From contig NZ_JAPMUA010000001.1 in assembly GCF_029603155.1 (NCBI RefSeq), positions 868,001 through 932,000 on the forward strand: DNA of 64,000 nucleotides, in the 5' to 3' direction. Position numbers and translations under genes: made by a program. The notes under the pieces were generated by a model. The model was not told the DNA's origin and ran no database searches. It was given only the letters and a program-made list of their open reading frames with translations. The DNA is from Galbibacter pacificus (GTDB lineage: Bacteria > Bacteroidota > Bacteroidia > Flavobacteriales > Flavobacteriaceae). Positions within the stretch are counted from its first letter, which is position 1. Every line of letters begins with the position of its first letter. Shown in pieces: positions 1 through 7,195 of this stretch.

Positions 1-60
1 AATAATAAAAGTTAATTTGTTGTTTGGTTTAATTAGAATTGGTCAAATAAACAGTCGTTA
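1..60. other. window edge, no gene recognised
   Basis: AT-rich sequence with no convincing reading frame. It lies just before a plus-strand terminator, so it is probably the 3' untranslated end of a plus-strand gene outside the window. Confidence 0.4.
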
Positions 61-81
61 ATTTTTTATGATCGGGTTACC

Positions 82-119
82 GAACGGAGCGTACCGCCAA
101 ATACCGCTCCGTTCTTTTT
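82..119 (+). terminator. intrinsic terminator of an upstream plus-strand gene
   Basis: A 10-bp stem (GAACGGAGCG at 82-91 pairing with 105-114) is followed directly by TTTTT on the plus strand. On the minus strand no T-run follows, so it serves a gene to the left of the window rather than amtB. Confidence 0.75.
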
Positions 120-141
120 ACCCTTGTTTAATAAAAACTAA

Positions 142-1371
142 CTAACGATCTATGGTAAAGTCAGGATAAGCAGCACCATCGTGCTCATGCATATCCAATC
201 CTTCAATCTCTTCTTCTTTGGTAACCCTTAGCCCCATTGTCTTTTTAAGAATAAAAAGAACAATAAAGGAAGTTATCAGTGCCCATGCGCCAATAGCAAT
301 AACCCCGATGGCCTGAACACCAAGTTGTGCAAATCCGCCACCATTAATCAAGCCACCGTCTATGGCAAAAACGCCAACCAATAAAGTTCCCAGCGCTCCG
401 CATACACCATGTACAGATACCGCACCAACAGGGTCGTCTATTTTAAGTTTCTTGTCGATAAACTCAATAGAGAACACCACTGTAAGTCCGCATATCACGC
501 CAATAATAGCTGCACTTAAAGGAGAAACGGCAGCACAGCCCGCGGTAATACCCACAAGTCCGGCCAAGGCACCATTTAATGTCATGGACACCTCTGGTTT
601 TCCGTAACGCACCCAAGTAAGGAACAGGGCCGTAATTGCACCGGCGGCGGCAGCAAGATTGGTGGTTATAATAATACCAGCCACGTTAAAGGCGCTATCG
701 CCGCTAATGGCAAGCTCGGAACCACCGTTAAAACCAAACCAGCCCAACCAAAGGATGAACACACCCAATGCGCCGTACATCATGTTATGGCCGGGAATGG
801 CATTCGATTTTCCTTCGGTATACTTTCCAATTCTAGGCCCTACCAGTGCAGCGCCAACCAATGCGGCCCATCCACCTACAGAGTGTACCACGGTAGACCC
901 TGCAAAGTCAATAAACCCTAAAGATGTTAACCATCCGTCTCCTTGCCATACCCAATGCCCGGATATGGGATAAATAAATATGGTCATGACCAAGGAGAAA
1001 ATTACATATGTAGAAAACTTTGTTCTTTCGGCTACGGCCCCGGAAACTATGGTAGCGGCCGTGGCGCAAAATACTGTTTGAAAGAACAAGTTGTGCATGT
1101 CTTCCCGTACACTATAAAATAGGGAGGGAGAACCTATAAAGCTTCCAATGGATTCCCCGTACATTATTGTGTAACCGATAATCCAAAAACCCAACGAACC
1201 TACAATAAGGTCCACAAAGTTTTTCATTACTATATTGATAACATTTTTAGATCTGGTAAACCCAGACTCAACAAGGGTAAAACCTGCTTGCATAAAAAAT
1301 ACGAGTATCCCCGCAATTAATATCCACATCAAGTCTAAAACCGCATTTGTTTCAATGACGTTTGTTTCCAT
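142..1371 (-). CDS. amtB: ammonium transporter AmtB
   Basis: Inner-membrane ammonium channel of the Amt/Mep/Rh family. The 409-residue protein has the expected series of about 11 hydrophobic helices. The pore twin histidines are visible in VVHSVGG and VSVHGVCG, and the substrate-site aspartate in IDFAGSTVVH, all at the usual spacing. The C-terminal cytosolic tail that contacts PII is present (KKTMGLRVTKEEEIEGLD). There is no cleavable signal peptide. It lies 28 nt downstream of glnB on the same strand, so the two form an operon in which the trimeric PII protein would gate the channel according to nitrogen status. The start is the first ATG of the frame and has no competitor. Assignment is secure. 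Confidence 0.97.
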   Translation of the reverse strand: METNVIETNAVLDLMWILIAGILVFFMQAGFTLVESGFTRSKNVINIVMKNFVDLIVGSLGFWIIGYTIMYGESIGSFIGSPSLFYSVREDMHNLFFQTVFCATAATIVSGAVAERTKFSTYVIFSLVMTIFIYPISGHWVWQGDGWLTSLGFIDFAGSTVVHSVGGWAALVGAALVGPRIGKYTEGKSNAIPGHNMMYGALGVFILWLGWFGFNGGSELAISGDSAFNVAGIIITTNLAAAAGAITALFLTWVRYGKPEVSMTLNGALAGLVGITAGCAAVSPLSAAIIGVICGLTVVFSIEFIDKKLKIDDPVGAVSVHGVCGALGTLLVGVFAIDGGLINGGGFAQLGVQAIGVIAIGAWALITSFIVLFILKKTMGLRVTKEEEIEGLDMHEHDGAAYPDFTIDR

Positions 1372-1399
1372 AAAATGATTTTTAAGTTAGTTTAGTTGA

Positions 1400-1738
1400 T
1401 TATTTCAATGATTCTTTGCCTTTTTCTCTCGTTCTAATGCGATAGGCTTCTTCTACAGGAGATACAAATATTTTTCCGTCGCCAACATTTCCTGAATATG
1501 CCGACTTAAGGATAGCTTCAATCGTGCGTTCTTCAAATTCATCAGAAACAATGATTGATAAATAGCGTCTTTGGATGTCTGCGGTACTGTAACTCACGCC
1601 ACGATATACATGGCCTTTTTTCTCGTTACCTACTCCCGTAACATCCCAGTAACTAAAAAAGTTTACTTCTACTTGATGCAATGCGTCCCGCACGTCATCA
1701 AATTTTGATTTACGAATAATGGCTTCAATTTTTTTCAT
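1400..1738 (-). CDS. glnB: nitrogen regulatory protein P-II (GlnB/GlnK family)
   Basis: Small trimeric signal protein that binds ATP/ADP and 2-oxoglutarate. At 112 residues it has family length. The N-terminus MKKIEAIIRKSKFDDVRDAL, the T-loop core GHVYRGVSY with a tyrosine at about residue 50 (the uridylylation position of E. coli GlnB), the B-loop GDGKIFV and the C-terminal RIRTREKG are all recognisable. It is the first gene of the glnB-amtB operon, which by family precedent makes it functionally GlnK. No uridylyltransferase gene is in the window, so modification of the tyrosine cannot be inferred. A possible -7 box (TAGTTTTA, one mismatch) lies just upstream. Confidence 0.96.
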   Translation of the reverse strand: MKKIEAIIRKSKFDDVRDALHQVEVNFFSYWDVTGVGNEKKGHVYRGVSYSTADIQRRYLSIIVSDEFEERTIEAILKSAYSGNVGDGKIFVSPVEEAYRIRTREKGKESLK

Positions 1739-1786
1739 ATTTAAATGATTTGTTTGCCTAAAACTATATTAAAAAATTGTTAACAT

Positions 1787-1841
1787 AAAAAAAAATGGGG
1801 GTATATCCGTAATTTTTATTGAATTATTAAATTAACCCCCC
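1787..1841 (-). terminator. GC-clamped hairpin with U-tract upstream of glnB
   Basis: On the minus strand a G-rich arm (complement of 1835-1841) pairs with a C-rich arm (complement of 1797-1802), with further A/T pairing inside the loop. A run of nine T residues follows (complement of 1787-1795). It could terminate crcB transcription. It ends only 48 nt before the glnB start, so a role in the glnB leader is also possible. Confidence 0.5.
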
Positions 1842-2042
1842 TAAAAATTATGGGTAAGTATAATAAAAGGAATTATTTTAAATTTTTTCTTCTGAAGTTT
1901 TTTAGTTTTTGATAAAAAAGAAAGAGGAAGGCTTTTTTAATTTCATGGAAATCCGGCAAAATAGTGCACAGGTATGCACAACATTTTATATGAAGAAAAT
2001 AGCAAAGCCGATTGAAAAGAATAAATGGTGTTAAAGAAGTAT
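1842..2042. other. spacer between crcB and glnB, no gene
   Basis: AT-rich 3' region of crcB. One 63-codon minus-strand frame crosses it, but its composition (Phe/Leu/Lys from poly-A/T runs, no domain) and its overlap with crcB make it unconvincing. Apart from the hairpin at 1787-1841 nothing structured is seen. Confidence 0.4.
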
Positions 2043-2414
2043 TTATACAAACTTTATAAGCCATGCCCCAAAAAACACAGCAGAAATTCCTACTATAAAG
2101 GTTATAATTGCATATGCTGCGAAGTTTAAAAAATCACCGGACTTTAAAAAAACATGATTTTCAAAGGCAAACGTCGAAAAGGTAGTGAAACCGCCACAAA
2201 AACCGGTAGCGATAAAAAGCAGTTGGTTTTGGGTCAACGAATTGTGCTTGGCGGCAAGGCCAAGAATAAAACCTATGATAAGGCTCCCAAGGATATTGGC
2301 GGCAAAAGTGCCATAGGGAATCCCGGAAATGGCAGAATTAAGGTATTTGCCAATTAAGTATCTAAGAATACTACCGAGCCCGCCGCCTATAAAAACAAAA
2401 AAGAGCTGTTTCAT
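2043..2414 (-). CDS. crcB: fluoride exporter CrcB/Fluc
   Basis: Small dual-topology fluoride channel that lowers cytoplasmic fluoride. At 123 residues it has family length and four hydrophobic helices. Signature segments are present: GGGLGSILRYLIGKY near the N-terminus with its arginine, the asparagine-containing GTFAANILGSLIIGF in helix 2, and GFCGGFTTFSTFAFE, which holds the Phe/Thr/Ser residues of the fluoride pathway. A -7 box on the minus strand lies about 17 nt before the ATG. No fluoride riboswitch is recognisable in the short leader. Only one crcB copy is seen here, consistent with a homodimeric channel. Confidence 0.95.
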   Translation of the reverse strand: MKQLFFVFIGGGLGSILRYLIGKYLNSAISGIPYGTFAANILGSLIIGFILGLAAKHNSLTQNQLLFIATGFCGGFTTFSTFAFENHVFLKSGDFLNFAAYAIITFIVGISAVFFGAWLIKFV

Positions 2415-2431
2415 CCAAAATGAGTTTTATA

Positions 2432-2439
2432 CAAAAATA
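2432..2439 (-). promoter_or_regulatory. -7 element for crcB
   Basis: The minus strand reads TATTTTTG, a full match to TAnnTTTG, 17 nt before the crcB ATG. No TTG -33 element is seen at the usual distance. Confidence 0.5.
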
Positions 2440-2455
2440 ATGTATTGTAAATTTA

Positions 2456-3517
2456 TCAATCTGGCCGTTCGGCATTTTCAATAATCGGAATGTAGATTTC
2501 AGACAAGAGGTCTGCGGGATTTGGGTACTCATCCGGACTTTTTATGTAAGTTTCAAAAGCATCCCTTGCCGGGTCTATTGCTATTTCGTTCTTTTTAATT
2601 GCCTCCCGGGTCTTGCTCCATGCTTCGTCCATGTTTACATAATCTCCCTTCAAAATAGTTTTGAAATAAACTCCGGGCTCCATGTACCCGCATAAAATCA
2701 TGCTTCCCGGCGGGGTCATAATCTTTTCCTTGACTGGGATACAAGCAGAAAATATAGCGGTATTATTGGTATCGTCCCATTCTTCAAAAAGTGTAAATGG
2801 GGTTCCGGAGGGACTTATGTAGTTTTGCTCCATAAATGCGCCTAGCTCTGGGAACATTTTATTGGTGGCAAGGTTCACCTCGTTTTGTTTGGAGCTGGCT
2901 GTTTGGTATAGGTAATAACCCCCTCCGTATTCGGTTTTTCCAATCAGGGAGATACTGTATTTTTTCATGTCGGCAATAACAAGACTGTCCAGTTTTTTCA
3001 GCCCTCTTTCAAAATCGGGACCAATATTGTTTTCCATGCCCCCTTGAAACAGCATTACGGCCTTTTCCATAAAACCGAGCTCGCCTTCTATTCCCCAGGT
3101 AACAATGGTTGCGTCTTGCTGGTTGGAAGGTTCGAGTTTCCAAAAATCGTGTGCAGAAGATTCATAAGGACTTATAAAATGTATATTCTGGCTTATGGAG
3201 TCTATGGTGCTGTAAGTAGTTTTAATTTTGCCTTTTCCTATAAACTCACCGTTCCAGGAATAGGTAGCGCCTACACCTTTTGTTTTTTCTCCGTATCTAA
3301 GCTGTGCATTGGGGTCTTTTTCATACCATGGGTCCCAATTGGGCCATTCTTTGGTATCGTTTATATAATTGTACAATACAGATTGAGGTGCGTTAATAAC
3401 GGTAGTCCTTGTAACTTTGTAGTTATCTGGTTGAATTGCAATGTATATGGCAAAACCAATTGTTACAATTAAAAATAAGAATATAAGGTATTTTAAAATT
3501 CTCATAGCTTTCGGCAC
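2456..3517 (-). CDS. membrane-anchored SRPBCC / GyrI-like domain protein
   Basis: A 353-residue protein of unknown function. An N-terminal hydrophobic segment (residues 9-27) anchors it. Residues about 35-185 resemble the SRPBCC (START/polyketide cyclase) fold: INAPQSVLYNYINDTKEWPNWDPW is the usual opening, and the 'FERGLKKLDSL' helix closes it. Residues about 190-345 resemble the GyrI-like small-molecule binding domain found in AraC effector-binding proteins. Both halves suggest binding of a hydrophobic ligand in the periplasm or at the membrane face; the ligand is unknown. An alternative ATG at 3505 (MRILKY) is equally plausible. A perfect 8-bp inverted repeat overlaps the probable promoter upstream. 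Confidence 0.8.
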   Translation of the reverse strand: MPKAMRILKYLIFLFLIVTIGFAIYIAIQPDNYKVTRTTVINAPQSVLYNYINDTKEWPNWDPWYEKDPNAQLRYGEKTKGVGATYSWNGEFIGKGKIKTTYSTIDSISQNIHFISPYESSAHDFWKLEPSNQQDATIVTWGIEGELGFMEKAVMLFQGGMENNIGPDFERGLKKLDSLVIADMKKYSISLIGKTEYGGGYYLYQTASSKQNEVNLATNKMFPELGAFMEQNYISPSGTPFTLFEEWDDTNNTAIFSACIPVKEKIMTPPGSMILCGYMEPGVYFKTILKGDYVNMDEAWSKTREAIKKNEIAIDPARDAFETYIKSPDEYPNPADLLSEIYIPIIENAERPD

Positions 3518-3529
3518 GTTTTACCTGCC

Positions 3530-3552
3530 TAATGTACGAAAAATGTACATTA
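3530..3552 (-). promoter_or_regulatory. inverted repeat operator candidate upstream of the SRPBCC gene
   Basis: Perfect inverted repeat TAATGTAC-N7-GTACATTA. The minus-strand sequence across its centre, TACATTTT (3547-3540), is one base from the -7 consensus and lies about 22 nt before the ATG at 3517. A bound protein would therefore cover the promoter. Confidence 0.45.
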
Positions 3553-3600
3553 AAGGTGAAAATTTTTAAATACTTTCATAACAAATGTTGAATATATAAA

Positions 3601-3792
3601 CTATATGGCTTCTTTAAGAACCGTGTCGTATTCTTTGTTTTTAACTTCTTTTTCCGTTTTTAGAGCACTATACTGCTTCTGGTAAATTGCAGTATTTTTT
3701 GCTTTGGTTTTTGGAAGTCTATTTACACTGAATAATAATAACACAACATTAATTATCAGTAAACTGAATAATATGGTAAAGAAAATCATCAT
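3601..3792 (-). CDS. small single-pass membrane protein, unknown function
   Basis: Sixty-three residues: one hydrophobic helix (about residues 3-23) followed by a charged, lysine-rich tail (NRLPKTKAKNTAIYQKQYSALKTEKEVKN) that would face the cytoplasm. No family is recognised. Support for a real gene comes from a full -7 match on the minus strand 22 nt before the ATG and from the positive-inside charge pattern. Two adjacent ATG codons (3792 and 3789) could start it. Confidence 0.55.
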   Translation of the reverse strand: MMIFFTILFSLLIINVVLLLFSVNRLPKTKAKNTAIYQKQYSALKTEKEVKNKEYDTVLKEAI

Positions 3793-3814
3793 TGCTTAAG
3801 TTGATTGCTTTGTA

Positions 3815-3822
3815 CAAATTTA
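3815..3822 (-). promoter_or_regulatory. -7 element for the 63-residue membrane protein
   Basis: The minus strand reads TAAATTTG, a full TAnnTTTG match, about 22 nt before the start codon. Confidence 0.5.
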
Positions 3823-3904
3823 AGTAATTTGTCGTATAAATTCTAATAATGATTGAAGAAATTTACTTTTAATGGAGATGCGTGGTGTTTTCTTGATTTA
3901 AACA

Positions 3905-4093
3905 CTATTTTTTTGTTAAAAGTTTAATTAATACCAAACATATTAAGAAAATGATAAAACCTATTAAAACCCATTTTGTGTCTCGGTATTGCTTTATATG
4001 GATTTTTTTATCTCGTTTATAACTGAAAATCATAACAATTATAAAGCATAAAGCAAATAAGCCCGCAAAAACTAATTGACCATTACTGAACAT
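3905..4093 (-). CDS. small two-helix membrane protein, unknown function
   Basis: Sixty-two residues with two hydrophobic helices (about 5-23 and 41-58) joined by a basic cytoplasmic loop (SYKRDKKIHIKQYRDTKW). Small proteins of this layout are frequent in flavobacteria, usually annotated only as hypothetical. A minus-strand -7 box 19 nt upstream, sharing a palindrome with the promoter of the divergent MazG-like gene, supports expression. No function can be assigned. Confidence 0.6.
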   Translation of the reverse strand: MFSNGQLVFAGLFALCFIIVMIFSYKRDKKIHIKQYRDTKWVLIGFIIFLICLVLIKLLTKK

Positions 4094-4102
4094 AAATATT
4101 TT

Positions 4103-4120
4103 TAATTTTGAACAAAATTA
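4103..4120. promoter_or_regulatory. face-to-face divergent -7 elements
   Basis: TAATTTTG (4103-4110, plus strand) is followed after two bases by CAAAATTA (4113-4120), which is TAATTTTG on the minus strand. The plus element would serve the MazG-like gene (ATG 78 nt on), the minus element the 62-residue membrane protein (19 nt on). The two boxes are so close that they cannot both be occupied by RNA polymerase. Confidence 0.5.
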
Positions 4121-4188
4121 GTCAAATTAGCCATAGTAAAATATTATATTAATTTCTTTTTCACGAAAGAAGAAAACAATCAAAATAG

Positions 4189-4575
4189 ATGAAGGATAAA
4201 ATACAGGCCGTAGAAAAATTTCACAATGCATTTGGGCTGGGCGTTTTAAATGCCCCGATTGCCAAACTCGATGAAGCAAAAATTGTATTAAGGCATAATT
4301 TAATGGCCGAGGAAAATGACGAATACCTGGAGGCTGCAAGGAATAATGACCTTGTTGAAGTAGCCGATGCCCTTGGCGACATGCTTTATATTTTGTGCGG
4401 TACTATCCTAGAGCATGGGATGCAACATGTAATTGAAGATGTGTTTAACGAAATACAACTAAGCAATATGAGCAAGCTTGGGGCAGATGGAAAGCCTATT
4501 TACCGGGAAGACGGCAAGGTGCTAAAAGGGCCTAATTATTTTAAGCCCGACATAAAAAAGGTAATTCAAAAGTAA
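4189..4575 (+). CDS. MazG-like nucleoside triphosphate pyrophosphohydrolase family protein
   Basis: A 128-residue all-alpha protein related to phosphoribosyl-ATP pyrophosphohydrolase/MazG enzymes, which hydrolyse NTPs to NMP and pyrophosphate. The metal-binding pattern EExxE...ExxD is visible as MAEENDEYLEA (about residues 43-53) and EVADALGD (about 61-68), spaced as in the family. The C-terminal part (SNMSKLGADGKPIYREDGKVLKGPNY) is the conserved tail of the short single-domain members. Substrate is unknown: house-cleaning of noncanonical nucleotides is a reasonable inference, not shown. It is a single-gene unit closed by a strong terminator shared with ilvE. Confidence 0.85.
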   Translation: MKDKIQAVEKFHNAFGLGVLNAPIAKLDEAKIVLRHNLMAEENDEYLEAARNNDLVEVADALGDMLYILCGTILEHGMQHVIEDVFNEIQLSNMSKLGADGKPIYREDGKVLKGPNYFKPDIKKVIQK

Positions 4576-4580
4576 GCAAT

Positions 4581-4611
4581 AAAAAACCCACGCTGTCAGC
4601 GTGGGTTTTTT
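4581..4611. terminator. bidirectional intrinsic terminator
   Basis: A 14-bp perfect stem (4581-4594 with 4598-4611, including CCCACGC/GCGTGGG) has a 3-nt loop, with A-run and T-run at its two ends. It terminates the MazG-like gene on the plus strand and ilvE on the minus strand. Confidence 0.92.
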
Positions 4612-4635
4612 ATATGGTTTTTCAACATTTGTGCT

Positions 4636-5706
4636 TTAGTCAACTTTTATGCGCCATCCAAATTTATCTTCAGCTTTGTTGTACTGAATATCCATGATGG
4701 CCTCTTTTATTTTCTTTGCATACGAATTTTCTATTTTTGGAAGCTCCCATTTGTCGCCTTTGTAGCCAAACCCGGCAATAGGATTTATTACAGCTGCGGT
4801 ACCGCTACCAAAAATCTCCTTTAAAGTCCCATTTTTATTTGCCTCCAATACTTCGGCAACCTTTATTGGGCGTACCTCTACTTCAATATTTAGGTCTTTC
4901 GCCATAGTGATGACACTTTTTCTGGTAACGCCATCCAGGATACGGTCACTTATCGGGCAGGTAACCAGTTTGTCCCCAATTCTAAAGAAAACGTTCATGG
5001 TCCCGGCTTCTTCCAGATATTCGTGCGTGTTTGCATCTGTCCAGATTACTTGTTGGAACCCTTCTTCTTTTGCAATGTTCGTGGGGTAAAACTGCCCGGC
5101 ATAATTTCCGGCAGCCTTGGCAAAGCCAAACCCACCGCTTGCTGCCCTGCTGTAATGGTCTGCAATTTTAACACGTACTTCACCACCGTAATACGACTGG
5201 GCCGGCGAACAGATAATCATAAATTTATATTCACTGGAAGGCGATGCCGATACTCCGGCTTCGGTGGCAATAACAAAAGGACGTATGTAAAGGCTGTTTC
5301 CAAACCCTTTTTTTATCCACTTGTTGTCCAGTTTTAAAAGCGTGTTCAAACCATCAAAGAAATATTCTTCCGGGAATTCCGGGATTGCCAATCTCTTAGA
5401 CGATTTGTTGATCCGGAGGAAGTTTTCGTCCGGTCTAAATAGCCAAATGCCATCTTCGTCATCTTTATAGGCCTTCATTCCTTCAAAAACTGCTTGGCCG
5501 TAATGAAATACACGTGCCGAAGGATCAAGCATGAGCTTTTGGTACGGAATTATTTTTGGTGTTTGCCACGAACCATTTTTATAGTCGCAAACAAACATGT
5601 GGTCTGAAAAAATGCTCCCAAAAGACAGGTTGTTAAAATCAACATCGTTTATTTTGGATGTTGCTGCTTTTTCAATTTCGATCTTGGTAATGGTTTCCTT
5701 GCTCAT
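4636..5706 (-). CDS. ilvE: branched-chain amino acid aminotransferase
   Basis: PLP enzyme catalysing the last step of Leu/Ile/Val synthesis and the first of their breakdown, using glutamate/2-oxoglutarate. The 356 residues match the class IV, BCAT-II type. RVFHYGQAVFEGMKAY opens the fold, the PLP lysine is K197 in GFAKAAGNYAG, and YLEEAGTMNVFF carries the conserved Glu that holds the cofactor N1. It is monocistronic, ends at the bidirectional terminator, and diverges from the DUF4920 gene. The start is the first ATG; an alternative within the first 20 residues is not present. Confidence 0.95.
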   Translation of the reverse strand: MSKETITKIEIEKAATSKINDVDFNNLSFGSIFSDHMFVCDYKNGSWQTPKIIPYQKLMLDPSARVFHYGQAVFEGMKAYKDDEDGIWLFRPDENFLRINKSSKRLAIPEFPEEYFFDGLNTLLKLDNKWIKKGFGNSLYIRPFVIATEAGVSASPSSEYKFMIICSPAQSYYGGEVRVKIADHYSRAASGGFGFAKAAGNYAGQFYPTNIAKEEGFQQVIWTDANTHEYLEEAGTMNVFFRIGDKLVTCPISDRILDGVTRKSVITMAKDLNIEVEVRPIKVAEVLEANKNGTLKEIFGSGTAAVINPIAGFGYKGDKWELPKIENSYAKKIKEAIMDIQYNKAEDKFGWRIKVD

Positions 5707-5813
5707 AACGCATCATTATTTCTGCTAAATTAGAAAATATTCCAGCAAAAGAGTGTTTATTTAAGACAAAAATAAGTTATTTTGTAATGCTTTTTTTTAT
5801 AAAAATGTTAACT

Positions 5814-6308
5814 ATGAAAACCAATTATATTTTAATGGGCTGCATCGCTGCATTAATTGGGTGCAAGCCCAACACAGATGGCGAAAAAAAAGAAATAGCA
5901 GAAGCATATAATATTTATGGCGATACTATTGCCGCAACGGGTATAACCGAACCCCGGAAAATGCAAAAAGAATATAATAACATGCAGGTCGGCGATACCG
6001 CAGTTTATACTTTGCGGGCACAGGTAACCGATGTCTGCAAGGCCAAAGGATGCTGGATGAAACTAGATTTAGAAGATGGCTCCGAGGCTTTGGTGAAATT
6101 TAAGGATTATGGGTTTTTTGTGCCAAAAAACATTATGGGTGAAGAAGTAATAATAAAAGGGAAGGCCTTTTTAAATGAAATGCCCGTAGAAGAACGCAGG
6201 CATTATGCCGAAGATGCCGGGAAAACAAAAGAAGAAATAGCCGCCATAACCGAACCGTTGATTACTTATTCTTTTGAAGCAGATGGCGTGCTTATTGCAA
6301 AACAGTAA
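5814..6308 (+). CDS. DUF4920 family lipoprotein
   Basis: Predicted outer-membrane or periplasmic lipoprotein of unknown function. Starting at the ATG at 5814 gives MKTNYILMGCIAALIGC, a classical signal with lipobox LIGC at residue 17. The longer frame from 5787 adds nine residues and would overlap the likely promoter (a TATTTTG-like box at 5779-5784), so it was not chosen. The mature part carries the DUF4920 pattern: an OB-like segment GDTAVYTLRAQVTDVCKAKGCWMKLDLEDGSEALVKFKDYGFFVPKN with two cysteines that could bind a metal or form a disulfide. Its 3' end overlaps mnmD by 35 nt, implying co-transcription. Confidence 0.85.
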   Translation: MKTNYILMGCIAALIGCKPNTDGEKKEIAEAYNIYGDTIAATGITEPRKMQKEYNNMQVGDTAVYTLRAQVTDVCKAKGCWMKLDLEDGSEALVKFKDYGFFVPKNIMGEEVIIKGKAFLNEMPVEERRHYAEDAGKTKEEIAAITEPLITYSFEADGVLIAKQ

Positions 6309-7005
6309 AACCAATAGCTATACAGATTTGGAAAGAAAGGTAATAAAAACCTCCGACGGGTCTACCACTATTTATATTGAAAACTGGAACGAGCATTACC
6401 ATTCCAAACACGGTGCCATACAAGAAGCTTATCATGTATTTATAAATAGCGGGTTTTACCCTTATTTGAAAAATAATAAATCAGAAGAACTTTCCATACT
6501 GGAAATAGGCTTTGGTACGGGGCTCAATGCTTTTATTACCTATCTGGAAGCCGAAAATAACGGAGTTCAAGTTAAATACGATGGAGTAGAGGCCTATCCG
6601 GTAAAATCCGAAGAAATAGCCTTGCTCAATTATGTGGAGGAGTTAAAGGCAGAAGAAAAACGGGCAATTTTTAATAAAATGCACGAAATAGACTGGGAAG
6701 ATTACAAAAGAGTGTCCAAGTTTTTTCAATTAAAAAAAAGAAAGCAATTTTTTTCAGAAATTACAGATGTAAACCTTTTTGACATTGTGTATTTTGATGC
6801 TTTTGGAGCCCGTGTGCAACCAGAGCTTTGGGAAGAAGTAATTTTTGAAAAAATGTACAAAGCACTAAAAACCAACGGAATATTGGTTACCTATGCGGCA
6901 AAAGGAAGTGTAAGACGCGCCATGCAAAAAGTGGGCTTTATGGTAGAAAAATTGCCGGGCCCTCCCGGAAAACGGGAAATGTTAAGGGCTGTTAAGAACT
7001 GCTAA
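6274..7005 (+). CDS. mnmD: tRNA (5-methylaminomethyl-2-thiouridine) methyltransferase MnmD
   Basis: SAM-dependent methyltransferase that completes mnm5(s2)U at the wobble position, equivalent to the N-terminal half of E. coli MnmC and without the FAD-dependent MnmC1 half. Visible motifs are WNEHYHSKHGAIQEAYHVFI near the N-terminus, the SAM-binding EIGFGTGLNAF, and FDAFGARVQPELW in the active site. About 230 residues fits stand-alone MnmD. The start is uncertain: ATG at 6274 or 6283 lies inside the upstream gene, and in-frame TTG codons at 6295 and 6328 are alternatives; homology begins only near residue 20. The pathway partner mnmA is also in this window, at 31.2 kb. Confidence 0.88.
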   Translation: MKQMACLLQNSKTNSYTDLERKVIKTSDGSTTIYIENWNEHYHSKHGAIQEAYHVFINSGFYPYLKNNKSEELSILEIGFGTGLNAFITYLEAENNGVQVKYDGVEAYPVKSEEIALLNYVEELKAEEKRAIFNKMHEIDWEDYKRVSKFFQLKKRKQFFSEITDVNLFDIVYFDAFGARVQPELWEEVIFEKMYKALKTNGILVTYAAKGSVRRAMQKVGFMVEKLPGPPGKREMLRAVKNC

Positions 7006-7129
7006 TAAAAATCTTCAAATACGTTAAATCTTTATAATGAGACTGTTAAAGCTAATTTAATTTACATTCTTTAGTAGTTTAAGTTCAGTATATTTATTCT
7101 AAAATAAGTTTACGGGCAAATGGCGGCTG

Positions 7130-7137
7130 TATTTTTG
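7130..7137 (+). promoter_or_regulatory. -7 element for the TIGR01777 gene
   Basis: TATTTTTG, a full match to TAnnTTTG, lies 58 nt before the start codon at 7196. No TTG is seen at the -33 distance. Confidence 0.45.
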
Positions 7138-7195
7138 TAGTGGGTAACTGCTCTTTTCAAGGACTTATTCGTCAAATGATATTAAAGCTAAACGA

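Noticed and set aside
1873..2064. 63-codon minus-strand frame between glnB and crcB
   Set aside because: It overlaps the crcB 3' end, has Phe/Leu/Lys composition from A/T runs and no domain or promoter.
4127..4339. 70-codon minus-strand frame at the start of the MazG-like gene
   Set aside because: Antisense to a clear gene, with no family resemblance.
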